From NCBI GenBank assembly GCA_047967505.1, contig CM106539.1: 64,000 nt of DNA; one strand, given 5' to 3'. The notes beneath the pieces are model-generated. The model did no database searches, was not told the DNA's origin, and saw nothing but the letters and a program-made list of their open reading frames with translations. Origin of the DNA: Dipteris shenzhenensis (Eukaryota; Polypodiophyta; Polypodiopsida; Gleicheniales). Below, in pieces: positions 11,673 to 22,330 of the stretch. The translations under genes were made by a program, and so were the position numbers. Positions within the stretch are counted from its first letter, which is position 1, and each line of letters starts with the position of its first letter.

Positions 11673-12813
11673 ATGCAAAACAAACTGAAGATGGCAGTAT
11701 GGAATTGTAATGGCACCCTTTGGTCCGACCCAGGAGGGTTCTTGGAGACATACAGTAACAGGGATACGGTCGTCTACACCAAGACACACGAGAGCCCAGA
11801 GAGAGGGCTGCCCATCGTGACAGAATACACATGGGAGTCTGCATATAAGAGGGAGCTGAGGAGGGATAGTGGAGTACGAGGTTCTAGGGGTGTGGCTTTC
11901 CTCTTCAAATCAGCTCTGAGGCCACTCCTTTCAATGGTTAGGAAAGAGGAACATGCACGGCAAATGTGGATTAGAGTTCAGATAGTAGAGGCATAGCGGA
12001 TCTTCATCGCGGTGTGCTACTTTCCTCCAGATACATCATCCTATGCACGTGAGGTTGCCACAGAAGGGAACATCTCGTATGAGAGTATACATGATGATAT
12101 CACAGAGTTCTCTAGACAAGGTGACACCCTCCTCCTTAGTGACTTCAATGCACGCACACAGGGGACAACCAGGTGGGACTACTTGACTTTGCATCCGATT
12201 CCCTGATAGTACCAGAGTTAGATGCAGCTGAGCTCGGGATAGTGAGACACTCAACAGATGCTTCACACGTGACAGGGTCACCTACCAGTGATGGGATCAA
12301 TATATGATCTAATCATATACAATGGCCTCTAGAGATGGCCATCATCTCACTTGTTTTCCACATGAAGGGGGGGCAAGTACAGTGGACTACCTGATGGGCT
12401 CCCTTGCCTTCGCATCTCAGATTCACAACTTTGCAATACCCCCTCCCCCACTCGGTGCAGATCACTCATACCTGACATTCTATATTTCCACCACCATGCC
12501 AGTCACAGAGAGAGTCCTCCATGCGCCCACTCGGACCCATGTTCACTTTGATCGGACTCTTGATCCAATCTACATGAGTCACTTAGCTCGAGAGCTTCCG
12601 ATCCTACACGGAGCGGAGGTAGACCTTGCTCAGGTTTCAGCCACTTTGGCTTCAGTGGTACACGAGGCTGCCATCATATCTTTCCTTACGACTCGACCCA
12701 CACATGCCCTAGTTGGGAAGATGCCTCAGAACCTCTGGTATGATGATGACTGTAAGGAGATGAGAGCTCACCTCACACGCGAGCAGTCCCTTCGGACACT
12801 TGACCTCATCTGA
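11673..12813 (+). pseudogene. LINE-B1 endonuclease
   Basis: Starts KMAVWNCNGTLW and continues with TKTHESPERGL, a long conserved middle, CYFPPDTSSYAREV and DTLLLSDFNART, which fits the D-x-N catalytic region of APE-like endonucleases. GADHSYLTFYIS near 12450-12490 is the SDH-type end motif. The frame is broken at about 11995 and 12205. The minus-strand copy at 27926-28590 is nearly the same protein and less broken. Confidence 0.8.
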
Positions 12814-13379
12814 GAGGCATCGCATCTCACGTCAAATGGCACGATGTAAGAAGCAGACTTTTCTCACTCACAGGATTGATGAGGTGGTCGGATTATTTCA
12901 AGGGGGAGACCCGACTATCGGCTAGGGACTCCTATCAGAGGGGAAACGGCCCATTCCCATCACGGACCCAGATATTTGGCACAAATATGCATGCTCTTTA
13001 TACGATATCTAAAGTCAGATGCCACCAGATATGTCCTCTATACCCAGACCCACTACTTGTCACATGTTCACTACGCAGAACGTAAGGAATGCCCTCCTTC
13101 GTCTGCACAATCGGAGAGCACCAGACCATGAGGGGCTACGTACAGAGTGCAAGTGGTCACGGATTCCCACCTACTTGGAGCACTACCACCATTGTACCGA
13201 TACATAAGGCAGGGGACCCCATGGATACTAGGAACTACATTCTCATGATTGGCCACACTCTGGCTAAGATTTATGGATCGCTATTGGAGAGGCCGATCAG
13301 AAGTTATACAGAGGACCATGGATAGCGGACTCTTGGGCAGGCAAGCTTTCGGAGACAGCATTCCACACTGGACCATATT

Positions 13380-14007
13380 TTTACCCTAACAGCCATCATC
13401 GAGGAGGCAAAGTCGAGACGCCAGAAGGTCTACACTTGTTTCGTGGACTTTCGGAAGGCTTTTGACACTCTCCCTCGCTCTCGCTTGATTAGGCGACTAC
13501 AAGAGCTGCATCTCCCAGAGGTCATGATCTGGGGAGTGATGAATCTATACGAGTCCGTCAGAGGGCGACCACGCTCTTGGGGGGCTTTCAGATTGGGTTG
13601 ACAGCACCATAGGGGTGAAGCAGGGCAGCCCCCTCTCACCGACTCTCTTCGGACTAAACAACCTTCTCCAGCTTCACATTTCTCGGGCTTGGGGGGGGGG
13701 ATCTGGAGTTCCCCACCAAGATCCAGTTCTATCATGACCACTTTCTGAGGATATCGAAGCATGGTCTCATCATCATGCCCCAGTACCTCGAGGATAGGAG
13801 AGTCTCACATGCCTTGCAAATTGCTATCGAACAGATACAAGTCTCATCCCACCAGCTGCGGATTGAAGCTGGGAGAGCGACTGGCATACCTAGAGAGCAA
13901 CAGGTCTACAGACTGCACAATGGGGGAGGTCGAGACAGAGGAACATTTTCTATGTGTTTGTCTGGCCTACTATGAAATCCGAGGGCGATACCACTGTCTC
14001 TTTTAGG
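13380..14007 (+). pseudogene. LINE-B1 RT fragment fused to zinc finger
   Basis: TCFVDFRKAFDTLPRSRLIRR gives the first catalytic aspartate motif, followed by YESVRGR and a damaged VKQG-PLSPTLFG. The frame then jumps, by internal deletion, to the segment before the zinc finger (PQYLEDRRVSHALQIAIEQI) and ends with the block EVETEEHFLCVCLAYYEIRG at about 13927-13985. The RT core is incomplete. Confidence 0.8.
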
Positions 14008-14744
14008 AGGGGCTCGGTTTCGAACCACTCACACGACTGATACATTTCCCCGACCAGGTTTGCATTATTGGGCTCTATCTAATTGAGATGCGAAGACACA
14101 AAGATTCCCTCATGCGGCAGACAAGAGATCAGCTACAGTCGATGCCTCAAGACACCGAACTAGACCAAGCATAGACGTGCGTCACTGATTTTTACGCATC
14201 CGAGTCAACACCAGATGAGATCGTGGGGGAGGAGCTCGAGGAGATGAAAGCACTATGGATCAACAGTGAGGCCTGTCACCACGATGTGGCTGGATGAGAC
14301 AACATCAAAGCATAGTCATTCTTTTTGTCTCGGACTGCACACTTAGCATCGACCTAAAATCCTCCTCGATTGAGAGACTCAGCCCTCCTCATAGGAGACC
14401 GCCAGAGACGAAGCATTACTCTCGATGGAGCCCATCGGATACAGAGATCCAAGAGAGAGCGCCCCCCGCCACCGCAGGAGACAGCCCGACAAACACAGAT
14501 ACGTGAGCTCTTTGCATCACATCAGAGGACCACTAGGGACTTAGCAGTTGAGCTTGTTTTTTCCTACTATATTTTGTACTTGGAGCTCTGGTTCTTAGCA
14601 GTTGACTCCTCTTGTTTTTTCCGACTAAATTTTGTACTAGCTTTTTGCACATTTGCATTTTAGCATTTTAGCACTTAGTACTCAGCAAGGGCCTTAGTGA
14701 GCCCTTTGCTTCAGCCCACAGCGGCTTGTACGGGTTACAAATAT

Positions 14745-14818
14745 CTTGTATCTTGTCTCATAGACCCACGAGGTCTCTTGAAGACGTTAATCTCTCTCTC
14801 TCTCTCTCTCTCTCTCTA
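14745..14818 (+). other. LINE-B 3' hairpin tail and seeded (TC)n
   Basis: TCATAGACC, CACGA, GGTCT then CTTGAAGAC and TTAA, with (TC)14 attached. AGACC can pair with GGTCT, and GTCT can pair with AGAC. The same tail precedes or follows a CT/GA or related repeat at seven other places (see findings). In LINEs a conserved 3' hairpin is often what the RT recognises. Confidence 0.7.
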
Positions 14819-14914
14819 CCTACGGCGCTTTTCAGCCAGTTTGCTTGGTTTCTTTTTCTTCTTAACCTGGGTCCAGTCCCCTTTTGAAGGGCTCACCCAC
14901 GGGGTTTGAGACTC

Positions 14915-15733
14915 CTACTGTTCATGTCTAGGGGGGGTGCTGGGCCCTGCCCTGCTGACTCTTCCTACTCTGCGGGGGTGGGAGGGGAGGAGCCCGGCCT
15001 TGGAAGCGAGGCAATCTCTGGCTAGGTGACCCATCTGTCTGCAACGAAGACACTGGTCTCGTAACCCAGAAATCCCCACTCGCTGGTGAAGTGTACCCCC
15101 CTCAAGGGTCTCTAGGAGAATCAACTCTAGGAGGGGCTTTGGGCTCTCAACCACCAGTCTGATCCTGGGGACCTCGTTGTCTGTTGCCACCGATGCGGAC
15201 CTGTCATCTGCTACCACTAATGCGGCCGAATTTGACGAAGACTCCAGCACAGTGCCAAATGCTCGACCAATGGAGGGGAGGATATGGCTCTATATTCCTT
15301 TGGGAGCCCCGAGAAGCGGAGCGTAATCAAAAAACGGCAAACATGGTGTGTCGTGTCCATGTCATCCAATGTAAAGCCATGGTACCAAGGGAAGAGGTAC
15401 ACCAAATGCGGGCCAAGGAGGATGAAGCTCTGCTCCACCAGTGTCGAGGCAATATCAGGGGAACTCAGCTAGATGAGAAAGACACCTCTTCCGTAGATGG
15501 TGACCTCCTGAATGTGGTCACCCTCTAGTGCCAAGCTCGCCTGGATCCACTCTCCCACCTGTCTCCTTGTGGGTGTGAGGCTTACAATTCTGCCCACAAT
15601 CGCCTTGTCCTCGCCTTGTCCTCGAGGGATTGAATTGCTTGATGTACCTATTGCTTGTCAGCTGGAGAAAGAAGCACCTTAACGGTTGTGGGATTCGGGT
15701 GCTGCCATAGAGCCTCTCTGGCCAGCAGACCAA
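14915..15733 (-). pseudogene. LINE-A-type ORF1 remnant with zinc knuckle
   Basis: Minus-strand pieces read YLFPWYHGFTLDD, then FSGLPKEYRAI, then LRDQCLRCRQMGHLARDC, the last a CCHC knuckle C-x2-C-x4-H-x4-C. This order is that of the DUF4283-plus-knuckle ORF1 of plant LINEs. At least two frame changes separate the parts. It differs from LINE-A1 and A2, so it is a third LINE lineage or a distant member. No ORF2 is attached. Confidence 0.7.
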
Positions 15734-15840
15734 GGGTCACCACCAAGGGTTTCTTTCTCTAAACAAGCACAAAAGCTCCTAGCCTCCCTCTACAAGGAGA
15801 GAAAAGATAAAAACCGAGTAGGGAAGCGAAGAGGAGGGGC

Positions 15841-16345
15841 AGGATGAGGCGGAGAGATGTTGATGGAGGAGGCGGAGAGGAGGCGAGGGGGGGAGCGGAA
15901 GAAGACAAGCTAAGGGAAGGAGGGAGAAGACGGGGAAGGAGGCGGAAGAGGGGCGGGGAGGGATTGCAGGGAGGAGGGGGTGAAGAGGCGGCGGGGAGGA
16001 GGTGGAGAAGGCGGGGAGGAGGAGGCGGGGAAGGCGAAGGGGGAGGTGGGGGCAGCAGAAGGAGGCGGAGGGGAGATGGTGGGGGGGAGGATGAGGAGAA
16101 GGCAGGGGGACAGAAGACGTGGCGGGTGTGGGGCTACGTAGCCAGCAAATGTTGGGGGCGGGGGGCTAAAGAGATGGCGGGGGAGGCGGAAGAGATGGTG
16201 GGGGGGAGGAGTTGGCGGAGGGAGGCAGAGGGGATGGCAGGGGGGAGAGGAGAAGACAAGGGGGGGGGGGGGGGGGGGCACAGATGGCGGGGGGGAGGAG
16301 GCGGAGGCTACGGGAGGGAAGAGATGGCGGGGGGCAGCAAGATCA
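15841..16345. repeat. G-rich minisatellite-like block
   Basis: Almost pure purine on the plus strand, built of degenerate GGAGGCGGGG and AGAGATGGCGGGGG units, with a run of 18 G near 16261-16278. Arg/Gly-rich reading frames through it are artefacts. Many closely spaced G runs make G-quadruplex formation likely. Confidence 0.85.
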
Positions 16346-16394
16346 ACCAGAGGCAGTGGGGAAGCAACTCACGCGGGAGCTCGAGAGCTCCTTA

Positions 16395-16930
16395 CATGAC
16401 ATGGTTTGACATATTCCCTGCTACATGGGTTTATGATGTAAAACCCTTTTCCGTCTCAACTACTTACTATGCTCGTGGTAATGGTGAAGCCGAGTCAACT
16501 AATAAGGCATTAAAACTCATCCTCACTAAGACAGAACAGTTAGCTAAAGGTGAATAGGATACAAAGCTACACTCTACTTTATGTGCTTATTGCACTACTT
16601 ACAAGGTAACGACCAGTCTTACACCCTTTCGTATGGCCTTTGGCTTAGCCCTTAGAATTTATTGTTCCGACTCTTCGGATTGCTACCGAGCATCACTTAG
16701 GTGAGACTGAGGCAATCAAGGGGCGATTGTATTAGTTAGGCCACCTAGACGAGTTACGTCTTCGAGCTGCCTAGTCACAGATGGTAATACAGCACAGAAG
16801 AAGCCCTGGCATGATCGACATATTGTGCCTAAGCATTTGAATAAGGGTATGCTTGTGTTACTCTATACTGCTAAGTTGGGGCCTATCAAAATGTCACGGG
16901 GACTTGAATTTTGTAAGCAAATAAGCTATG
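16395..16930 (+). pseudogene. Ty3/gypsy integrase C-terminal remnant
   Basis: TTYYARGNGEAESTNKALK is the motif at the end of the integrase catalytic core (usual form YHPQGNGQAE), carrying the catalytic glutamate. TTSLTPFRMAFG and KPWHDRHIVPKHLNKGMLVLLY follow, as in gypsy polyproteins just before the GPY/F module. Stops and frameshifts intervene. It is not the same element as the Gypsy at 52-57 kb. Confidence 0.8.
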
Positions 16931-17415
16931 ACTAACTTTGTAACCAGTTTGGCCATGGCGAACTGACCTAGAGGAGCGGTGAGTTCCTGAAAGCCCCTAG
17001 TGTTAACATCTAACTGGACACATTGGCTAGACCTAACTATTAGAATCAAGGCATGGCATCACTTTGACCTCACGGAGGGGTGTGACGGAGCTAGGAAGTT
17101 TGCCCCCAGACAGATTCCCAAGTTTCACGAGGGAAGAGGGGTTAAAAAGGATTAAAAGGTTGCCCCTAGACAGTACCAATGTTTGTCATTGGTTAGTGGG
17201 GTTAGAGCCTTTAAAAGTTGCCCATAGGAAACCAACGTTTCCAAGGTACAGGGGGTTAGGGGCATTAATGTGCCACGTGTCAGGCATGCAGCCTACCAGC
17301 TCCACTTTTAGCATCTCTCCCCCCCCTTTTGGGCAGCTGGCGTCCAATTCTAGAGCCTATTCTAAAATTCGCCATCTTCTCCTTCTCCTTCTTGCGGCGC
17401 CCACCTTCTAGAGGT
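16931..17415. other. possible 3' UTR/LTR of the Gypsy remnant
   Basis: Non-coding. It includes an imperfect repeat of TTGCCCCTAGACAG at about 17098 and 17160 and AGGGGTTA-like phrases. It follows the integrase remnant directly, so 3' UTR or LTR sequence is likely, but ends cannot be set. Confidence 0.35.
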
Positions 17416-17700
17416 TGCTGGTGTAGGCCATCTCATGGGCTATCCATAGATGCCACTTATACCTTGGTATGTGCCTTGTAGGCCTAGTTATAGTCAATTA
17501 GGACTATTGGTACAGTTAGTTTATGTACCATCTAGGTCAATTAGGACACTTAGTCCAGTTAGGGCAGTTGGCCCTAGGGTTTTTTTATGTTGGCCAACTT
17601 GAGCCTCCACACTTCAGTTTTGCAGCAATCTATTACAGCATCTCGTTTTTCTCCTTTGTGCTTCCATTTTTTGAGCTTCCATTGCTTCCAACACCCAACA
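17416..17700 (+). mobile_element. Copia2 5' LTR
   Basis: The right end is firm: it finishes CACCCAACA one base before a primer-binding site. The left end is set at TGCTGGTG, which approximates the inverted repeat of that terminus, so it is provisional. About 285 bases. No 3' LTR is found; the element is truncated in pol. Confidence 0.6.
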
Positions 17701-17701
17701 G

Positions 17702-17713
17702 TGGTATCAGAGC
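17702..17713 (+). other. Copia2 primer-binding site
   Basis: TGGTATCAGAGC, complementary to the 3' end of initiator tRNA-Met, the usual primer for plant Copia elements. It lies one base after the LTR. Confidence 0.9.
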
Positions 17714-17954
17714 AGTTCAAGAATCCTTTCCCTCAGCCATTGACAGCTTTCCCAAGATGTTTGGCAGCCTCTGGAGCTCTCATTCCTGCTGGTCTTGCTG
17801 GTTTTCACACTCCCACGAGAGTTTGAGGCCTCTCCAAGCTTTTCCATTGCGAGAACCTCGCTTTTGGCATGAGGAGTTTGCATTTTTGAGCCCTTGCTGC
17901 GAAGGAGATGCATTTCGGAGCAACTTTGAGAACTTTTCTGCAGCACCTCTACCT

Positions 17955-18212
17955 GTACGGATTCCGTACACTCTGTACGGACACCCTAGGCTGCATTTAT
18001 TACAGATCGTTTCACACGTGTGGTCCGTACACCTGTACTGACCTGCTGAGCCACTGTACGGACCTGCTGCATCAATTTTTGTGCCAAGTGAAGACTGTAG
18101 GGCCTGTTTCTTCTGCATTTAATGCTGTACGGATTCTGTACATTGCATTTATGACTGTACGGGGCTGTTGCAGCACTGTACGGACCTGCAGAACAGATAT
18201 TTAGGGCTGTAC
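17955..18212 (+). promoter_or_regulatory. GTAC motif array in Copia2 leader
   Basis: Eleven GTAC tetramers in 258 bases, where about one is expected by chance, mostly as CTGTACGG or CCGTAC. They lie between the primer-binding site and gag. Copia1, Copia3 and two LINE-A leaders have similar arrays. Confidence 0.6.
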
Positions 18213-18539
18213 GGGCTGCCTCGAGCTGCGGTCCAACATTTTGAAGCTGCCTCGATCTGTGTGCCGGCTGTTAAATCCCTTTGGAGCAGTTTTCGAGCTG
18301 CCTCGAGCTGCGTGCCAACTGTTGAGGCTTTTTGGAGTGTGTTGAAGTGATCTAAAGTCTACTCTTTCAGCCCATTCTTCTTCTTTTGGCATCCTTTTGT
18401 CTCGGGCTACGAGTTCCCCTCCATTGGATCTCTTTCTCTCCATTTCTAAGTGCTCTCCGTAGAAGGTTTGTGGGTGTTATCCATGAATCGGATAGTGCAC
18501 AAAAGGGTTTGTCTGAGACCTTCTGTTTTTTGTCATTTG

Positions 18540-18790
18540 TCAGCTCACATGATGGGTTTGATGGATTTGAGCACATGTTAGAAATCACAAGGCCACACAC
18601 AATAATTGAGGACAATATTCTTTATTCTGATGAGGGCGATGAGTATGGAAAAGAGGCGGTTGTGAAGCATGGCATCATCAAGGAGTGCATCAGGTGCTAT
18701 TGTAGTAGGGAACATGAAGTTGTTGTTGACGTCTTTACTAATGGATGTGGCATTACAAGCATTGTCAAGCAAAAGAAAAGTGATCTCACT
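18540..18790 (+). other. unexplained coding-like stretch in Copia2 leader
   Basis: An open frame with balanced composition (HDGFDGFEHMLEITRPHTII, then SDEGDEYGKEAVVKHGI, then ECIRCYCSREHEVVV) lies between the GTAC array and gag. It does not resemble gag, pol or the low-complexity leader of Copia1. It could be a captured piece of a host gene or part of an extra ORF. I do not recognise the protein. Confidence 0.4.
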
Positions 18791-19133
18791 GGTGAAGACA
18801 TCCCAACACGCAGAGCACTTTCTTTGATTGTAATTCTCATTTCCAGCCCTCTTTTGCTTGCATTCAGAGCCTTACACTGCTATCCTTTCAGGCTACATCA
18901 TTGGGTAAGCCGTTGTTGCATTGGCTCTTTCCAATTTCTGCTTCATTTGCATTTTGGAAAGGCCTCGTGTTGCCTTTGGGGATTTTTCTTGCAACAGGTA
19001 CACCTTGGGACAGCAGAGTCTCTTGTAGGCATAAGCTTTGAAGCTTGGGCAGATTTTTGTTACTTGATTCTGAGAGGTTTCCTTTCTCTCATTTGCTTTG
19101 CCAGTTGGTGCATTTGTCTTGTATTTCAGCACC

Positions 19134-20690
19134 ATGTCTGGTGGCAAAGATGATTTGTTTGGGCTGATTGGGGCTGATGACAAGCTTGATGGCACCAATT
19201 ATCCCATGTGGTCATACATGATGGGACATGTTTTGGTTGCTAAGAATCTATGGCATATTGTTTCAGGTTCTGAGGCCAGGCCTACACGCACTGTTACTTC
19301 TGATGCTACACCTACAGCCTCTACTTCTTCAAGTGATGGGTCTTCAGGTGATGGTTCTAATGCTACTGCTAGGACAACTGCACCTCCTGCTCCAGGTGCT
19401 TTGCCTCCTTCACAGGAGCAAATTCAGTGGGATGGTCGTGATGCCAAAGCACATGCCTTGATTGCTCTTTCAGTGAAACGGGTTATTATCCCTCATATCC
19501 GGTCTTGCAAGACAGCTAAGCAAGCATGGGATCAGTTTGCATCTTTGTATCAGGTGCGGAATGAGGCAAGGGTTACCTATCTTCGCAAGCAATTGAAAGA
19601 TTTGAAGCTTGATGAGGGTGGTAACATGGATGCCTATCTCACTAATGTAAAGGATTTGAAAGAATAGTTGGCCAACATTGATGAGATTATACCTGATTCT
19701 CAACTTGTTTCTAATATCCTTGATGGGTTGCCTGATTCATATCAAGGCTTTGCTACTACATTGAGGTTGGTTGCAGGGGGTGATGCCAATCATTTCTCAT
19801 TTGATCAGCTGGTTGCTCTTCTTCTTCAGGAGGAGCAAAGTTGTGTGAATTGCAATGCTTCTATGGCTAGTGATCAAGCATTTGCTGCCCATCACAAACA
19901 CAAAGGTAAAGGCAAGGTTTCAGCTGGAAAACCCTCTCATTCCCATGCTGATCATTCACATGATGCCTCTTCTTCAGGGGATAACAAAAAGAAGAAGAGA
20001 TGTAATTATTACAGGAAGCCTGGGCATGATATTTATGAATGCAGGAAGCGCATAGCATCTAAAAAGAAAAAGAAAGAGTCTGGTCTTGCAGTATCTGGTT
20101 CTTCTAGTGTTGCACAAGAGCAGCATTAGGCTTTCTTGGTTACATGTCAGTATAATCCTAATGTTCATGATGCTTGTATGGCAGTTTCAGAAGTTCGTGA
20201 TGCCTGGTTCTTTGATAGTGGTGCTAGCAAGCACATCACTTTCTGCAGAAAGTTATTCAGCTCATTGGAGCTTACATCTCAAGGGGGTAGTGTCACATGT
20301 GCCAATAATGCATCATATACCGTGAAAGGTATTGGGCAAGTTGCTCTTACTTCTGTCTCTGGTGGTATTGTTACTCTAGAGCATGTGCTTTATGTTCCAA
20401 GCATTCGTAAGAACCTCATTTCTATTTCAGCCATTGCTACATGTGGCTTTCAGGTTCTTTTTGATGGTGTTAGGTGTGCAGTATATGATGCTACACATGC
20501 CTTTACCATGGTTTTGACTGGCACATTGTCTAGAGGTCTTTATAGACTTGATGCTTATGACAGATGTTTGGATGATGATGCTGCACTTGCCGATGCACAT
20601 GCCTTTGCTCTTGATTCTACCATGGCAGATACCAATTTGTGGAATGAGAGGTTTGGACACCTCAATTTTGGAGCCCTGGTGAAGTAATGT
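19134..20690 (+). pseudogene. Copia2 gag, protease and pre-integrase domain
   Basis: The ATG at 19134 opens MSGGKDDLFG, then DDKLDGTNYPMWSYMM, the N-terminal motif of plant Copia gag (DUF4219/UBN2 type). A CCHC-like CNYYRKPGHDIYEC (the usual second Cys replaced by Tyr) follows near 20010-20043. The aspartic protease motif is WFFDSGASKHIT, and FGHLNFGALVK belongs to the gag-pre-integrase domain. Three in-frame stops, TAG at 19665 and 20127 and TAA at 20685, each stand where glutamine is expected. The integrase catalytic core is deleted after about 20760. Confidence 0.9.
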
Positions 20691-20764
20691 AAGGAAGATA
20701 TGGTTGTGGAGCTTCCCAAAATGCATATGCCTATCAAACATGTTTGTGAACCATGCTTGCTTCT

Positions 20765-21480
20765 GTGCAGCCAGCAATTCAGCATGATATGCCTCTCATT
20801 GATTAGGATCATTTGCACAGGGCTCTTGACCAGGAAAGAGCAGAAATTCAGGAGCCCAAAAAGGTACCCCGTTGGCTCCTTGATGCATTATAGGACAGCA
20901 AACAAGATACTCCTCTACCAACCCGTACGAGAGTAGCTGTCCGGAAAGAGCATGCTAGTTTTGTTGCTTATGCTTTGATTGCTACATCATGCAATGAAGA
21001 GCCCTTATGTCATCAAGAGGCCTTTCAGAATGATTGTTGGATGAAGGCCGTTGTTGATGCCCCTGACATATTTGACAGCTTGATGCCTTTGTTTCCATCC
21101 GATGCTCGGGATGATGTTCCATCTGAGGTAGTACCTCCTCCATCTGTTGGTCATTTGCAGCCACATGTGCAGCCAGCAATTCAGCCTGATATGCCTCTCA
21201 TTGATTAGGATCATTTGCACAGGGCTCTTGACCACGAAAGAGCAGAAATTCAGGAGCCCAAAAAGGTACCTCGTTGGCTTCTTGACACATTAAAAGACAG
21301 CAAACAAGATACTCCTCTACCAACCTGTACGAGAGCAGCTCTCCGGAAAGAGCATGCTAGTTTTGTTGTTTATGCAATGAAGAGCCCTTATGTCATCAAG
21401 ATGCCTTTCAGAATGATTGTTGGATGAAGGCCATGCAAGCTGAACTGAATTCTATCCATCTAAATAACACTTGGGAGTTG
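20765..21480 (+). repeat. tandem duplication within Copia2 pol remnant
   Basis: Bases 20765-21049 and 21167-21432 are two copies of the same segment at the integrase/RT border (KVPRWLLD, SKQDTPLPT, FQNDCWMKA). The first copy keeps a 19-base stretch missing from the second. After the second copy the frame continues MQAELNSIHLNNTWEL, the start of Copia RT, and then stops matching at about 21480. The rest of RT, RNase H and the 3' LTR are absent. Confidence 0.85.
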
Positions 21481-21499
21481 CAGCCTCATCATCGACGGA

Positions 21500-22330
21500 A
21501 CGCATGTCAGGATCACCTCAAATTTGTTGAAACGAGCTTTCAGATTGATGCAACGCTCCACTCCTACCAAGCTGGTGGACGCCAAGCGGTGCAACGCTTA
21601 CTTTGAAGATGGAAGCGACTCATCTTCAAAGGGGTACCAGAACAATAAGGCCGCTGATGCGAGTTTGAAGACTACTTGTAGATTTCTGTCCGATTTCATC
21701 GGATTGAAGAAAAGTGTAGGATATGTGCCAAGGCAATATGTGGCTCGCATAGTCACCGCAGTGGGTGATGGTCAACTGGTTCACAATCTTTGAAAAAGCG
21801 TTTGAGAACCAGTTGTGAGCAGTGAACAGGGGGCCAAACCCACTGCAAACTCGGCCCACATTTCTGTTTGTTATGATGAGTTGATTCAGGCCCACTCACA
21901 GTTGTAGTAGGCACACGAGGAAATGCAGATGGTCTATGGCAACCTGCAATGCGAGATGGATCGCCTGAAGGATCTCGCAAGAAAGGCCCAGGCAAATGTT
22001 ATTATTATTGACAGGAAAATATGAAACTGCAACATGCCCTGCAGTGCTCGCAGAAACAGGTCTCGGAACATCGGCAACACAGTAGGTACCATGGACTCAA
22101 CTCGAGGCTCTTGAGCGGGAGAATGCACGCCGAAGGCAGGCTACCGCAGAGGGACTGGCATTAAAGGAGAAAAATATAAGACTGCAGGCCAAGTTGGAGC
22201 GGTATAAGCAGCTCTAGCACTTAATTTGCCTAATTCAAGTCCTGGACAAGCACCCTGACAACCTGCCTCGCCAACAGCTACAAAATAATGACTGCGTTGA
22301 TGGCCAGATTCAATCGCGCGGGATAGAGTA
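21500..22330 (+). other. unidentified gag-like coiled-coil remnant
   Basis: Several frames together give a charged, Gln-rich helical protein: EEMQMVYGNLQCEMDRLKDL, then ENARRRQATAEGLALKEKNI and LQAKLERYKQL, with heptad-like spacing. Upstream is SDFIGLKKSVGYVPRQYVAR. Stops break it. It could be the gag of a non-autonomous LTR element, since LTR-like DNA follows, but no protease, RT or integrase is attached. Confidence 0.35.

Larger units (their letters stand above)
11243..14818 (+). mobile_element. LINE-B1 with tail, internally deleted
   Basis: Order: ORF1 C-terminal part, endonuclease, RT fragment, zinc finger, 3' untranslated region, hairpin tail and (TC)n. The minus-strand copy at 25.1-29.6 kb covers the same parts and adds the ORF1 N-terminus. 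A deletion at about 13658 joins the RT motif SPTLFGL directly to sequence just before the zinc finger, so the YADD box is lost. The 3' end is preserved, with the tail at 14745-14790 and the microsatellite to 14818. The 5' end is missing. Confidence 0.85.

Noticed and set aside
15844-16557. Gly/Arg-rich long frame
   Set aside because: It runs through a purine minisatellite; composition alone keeps it open.
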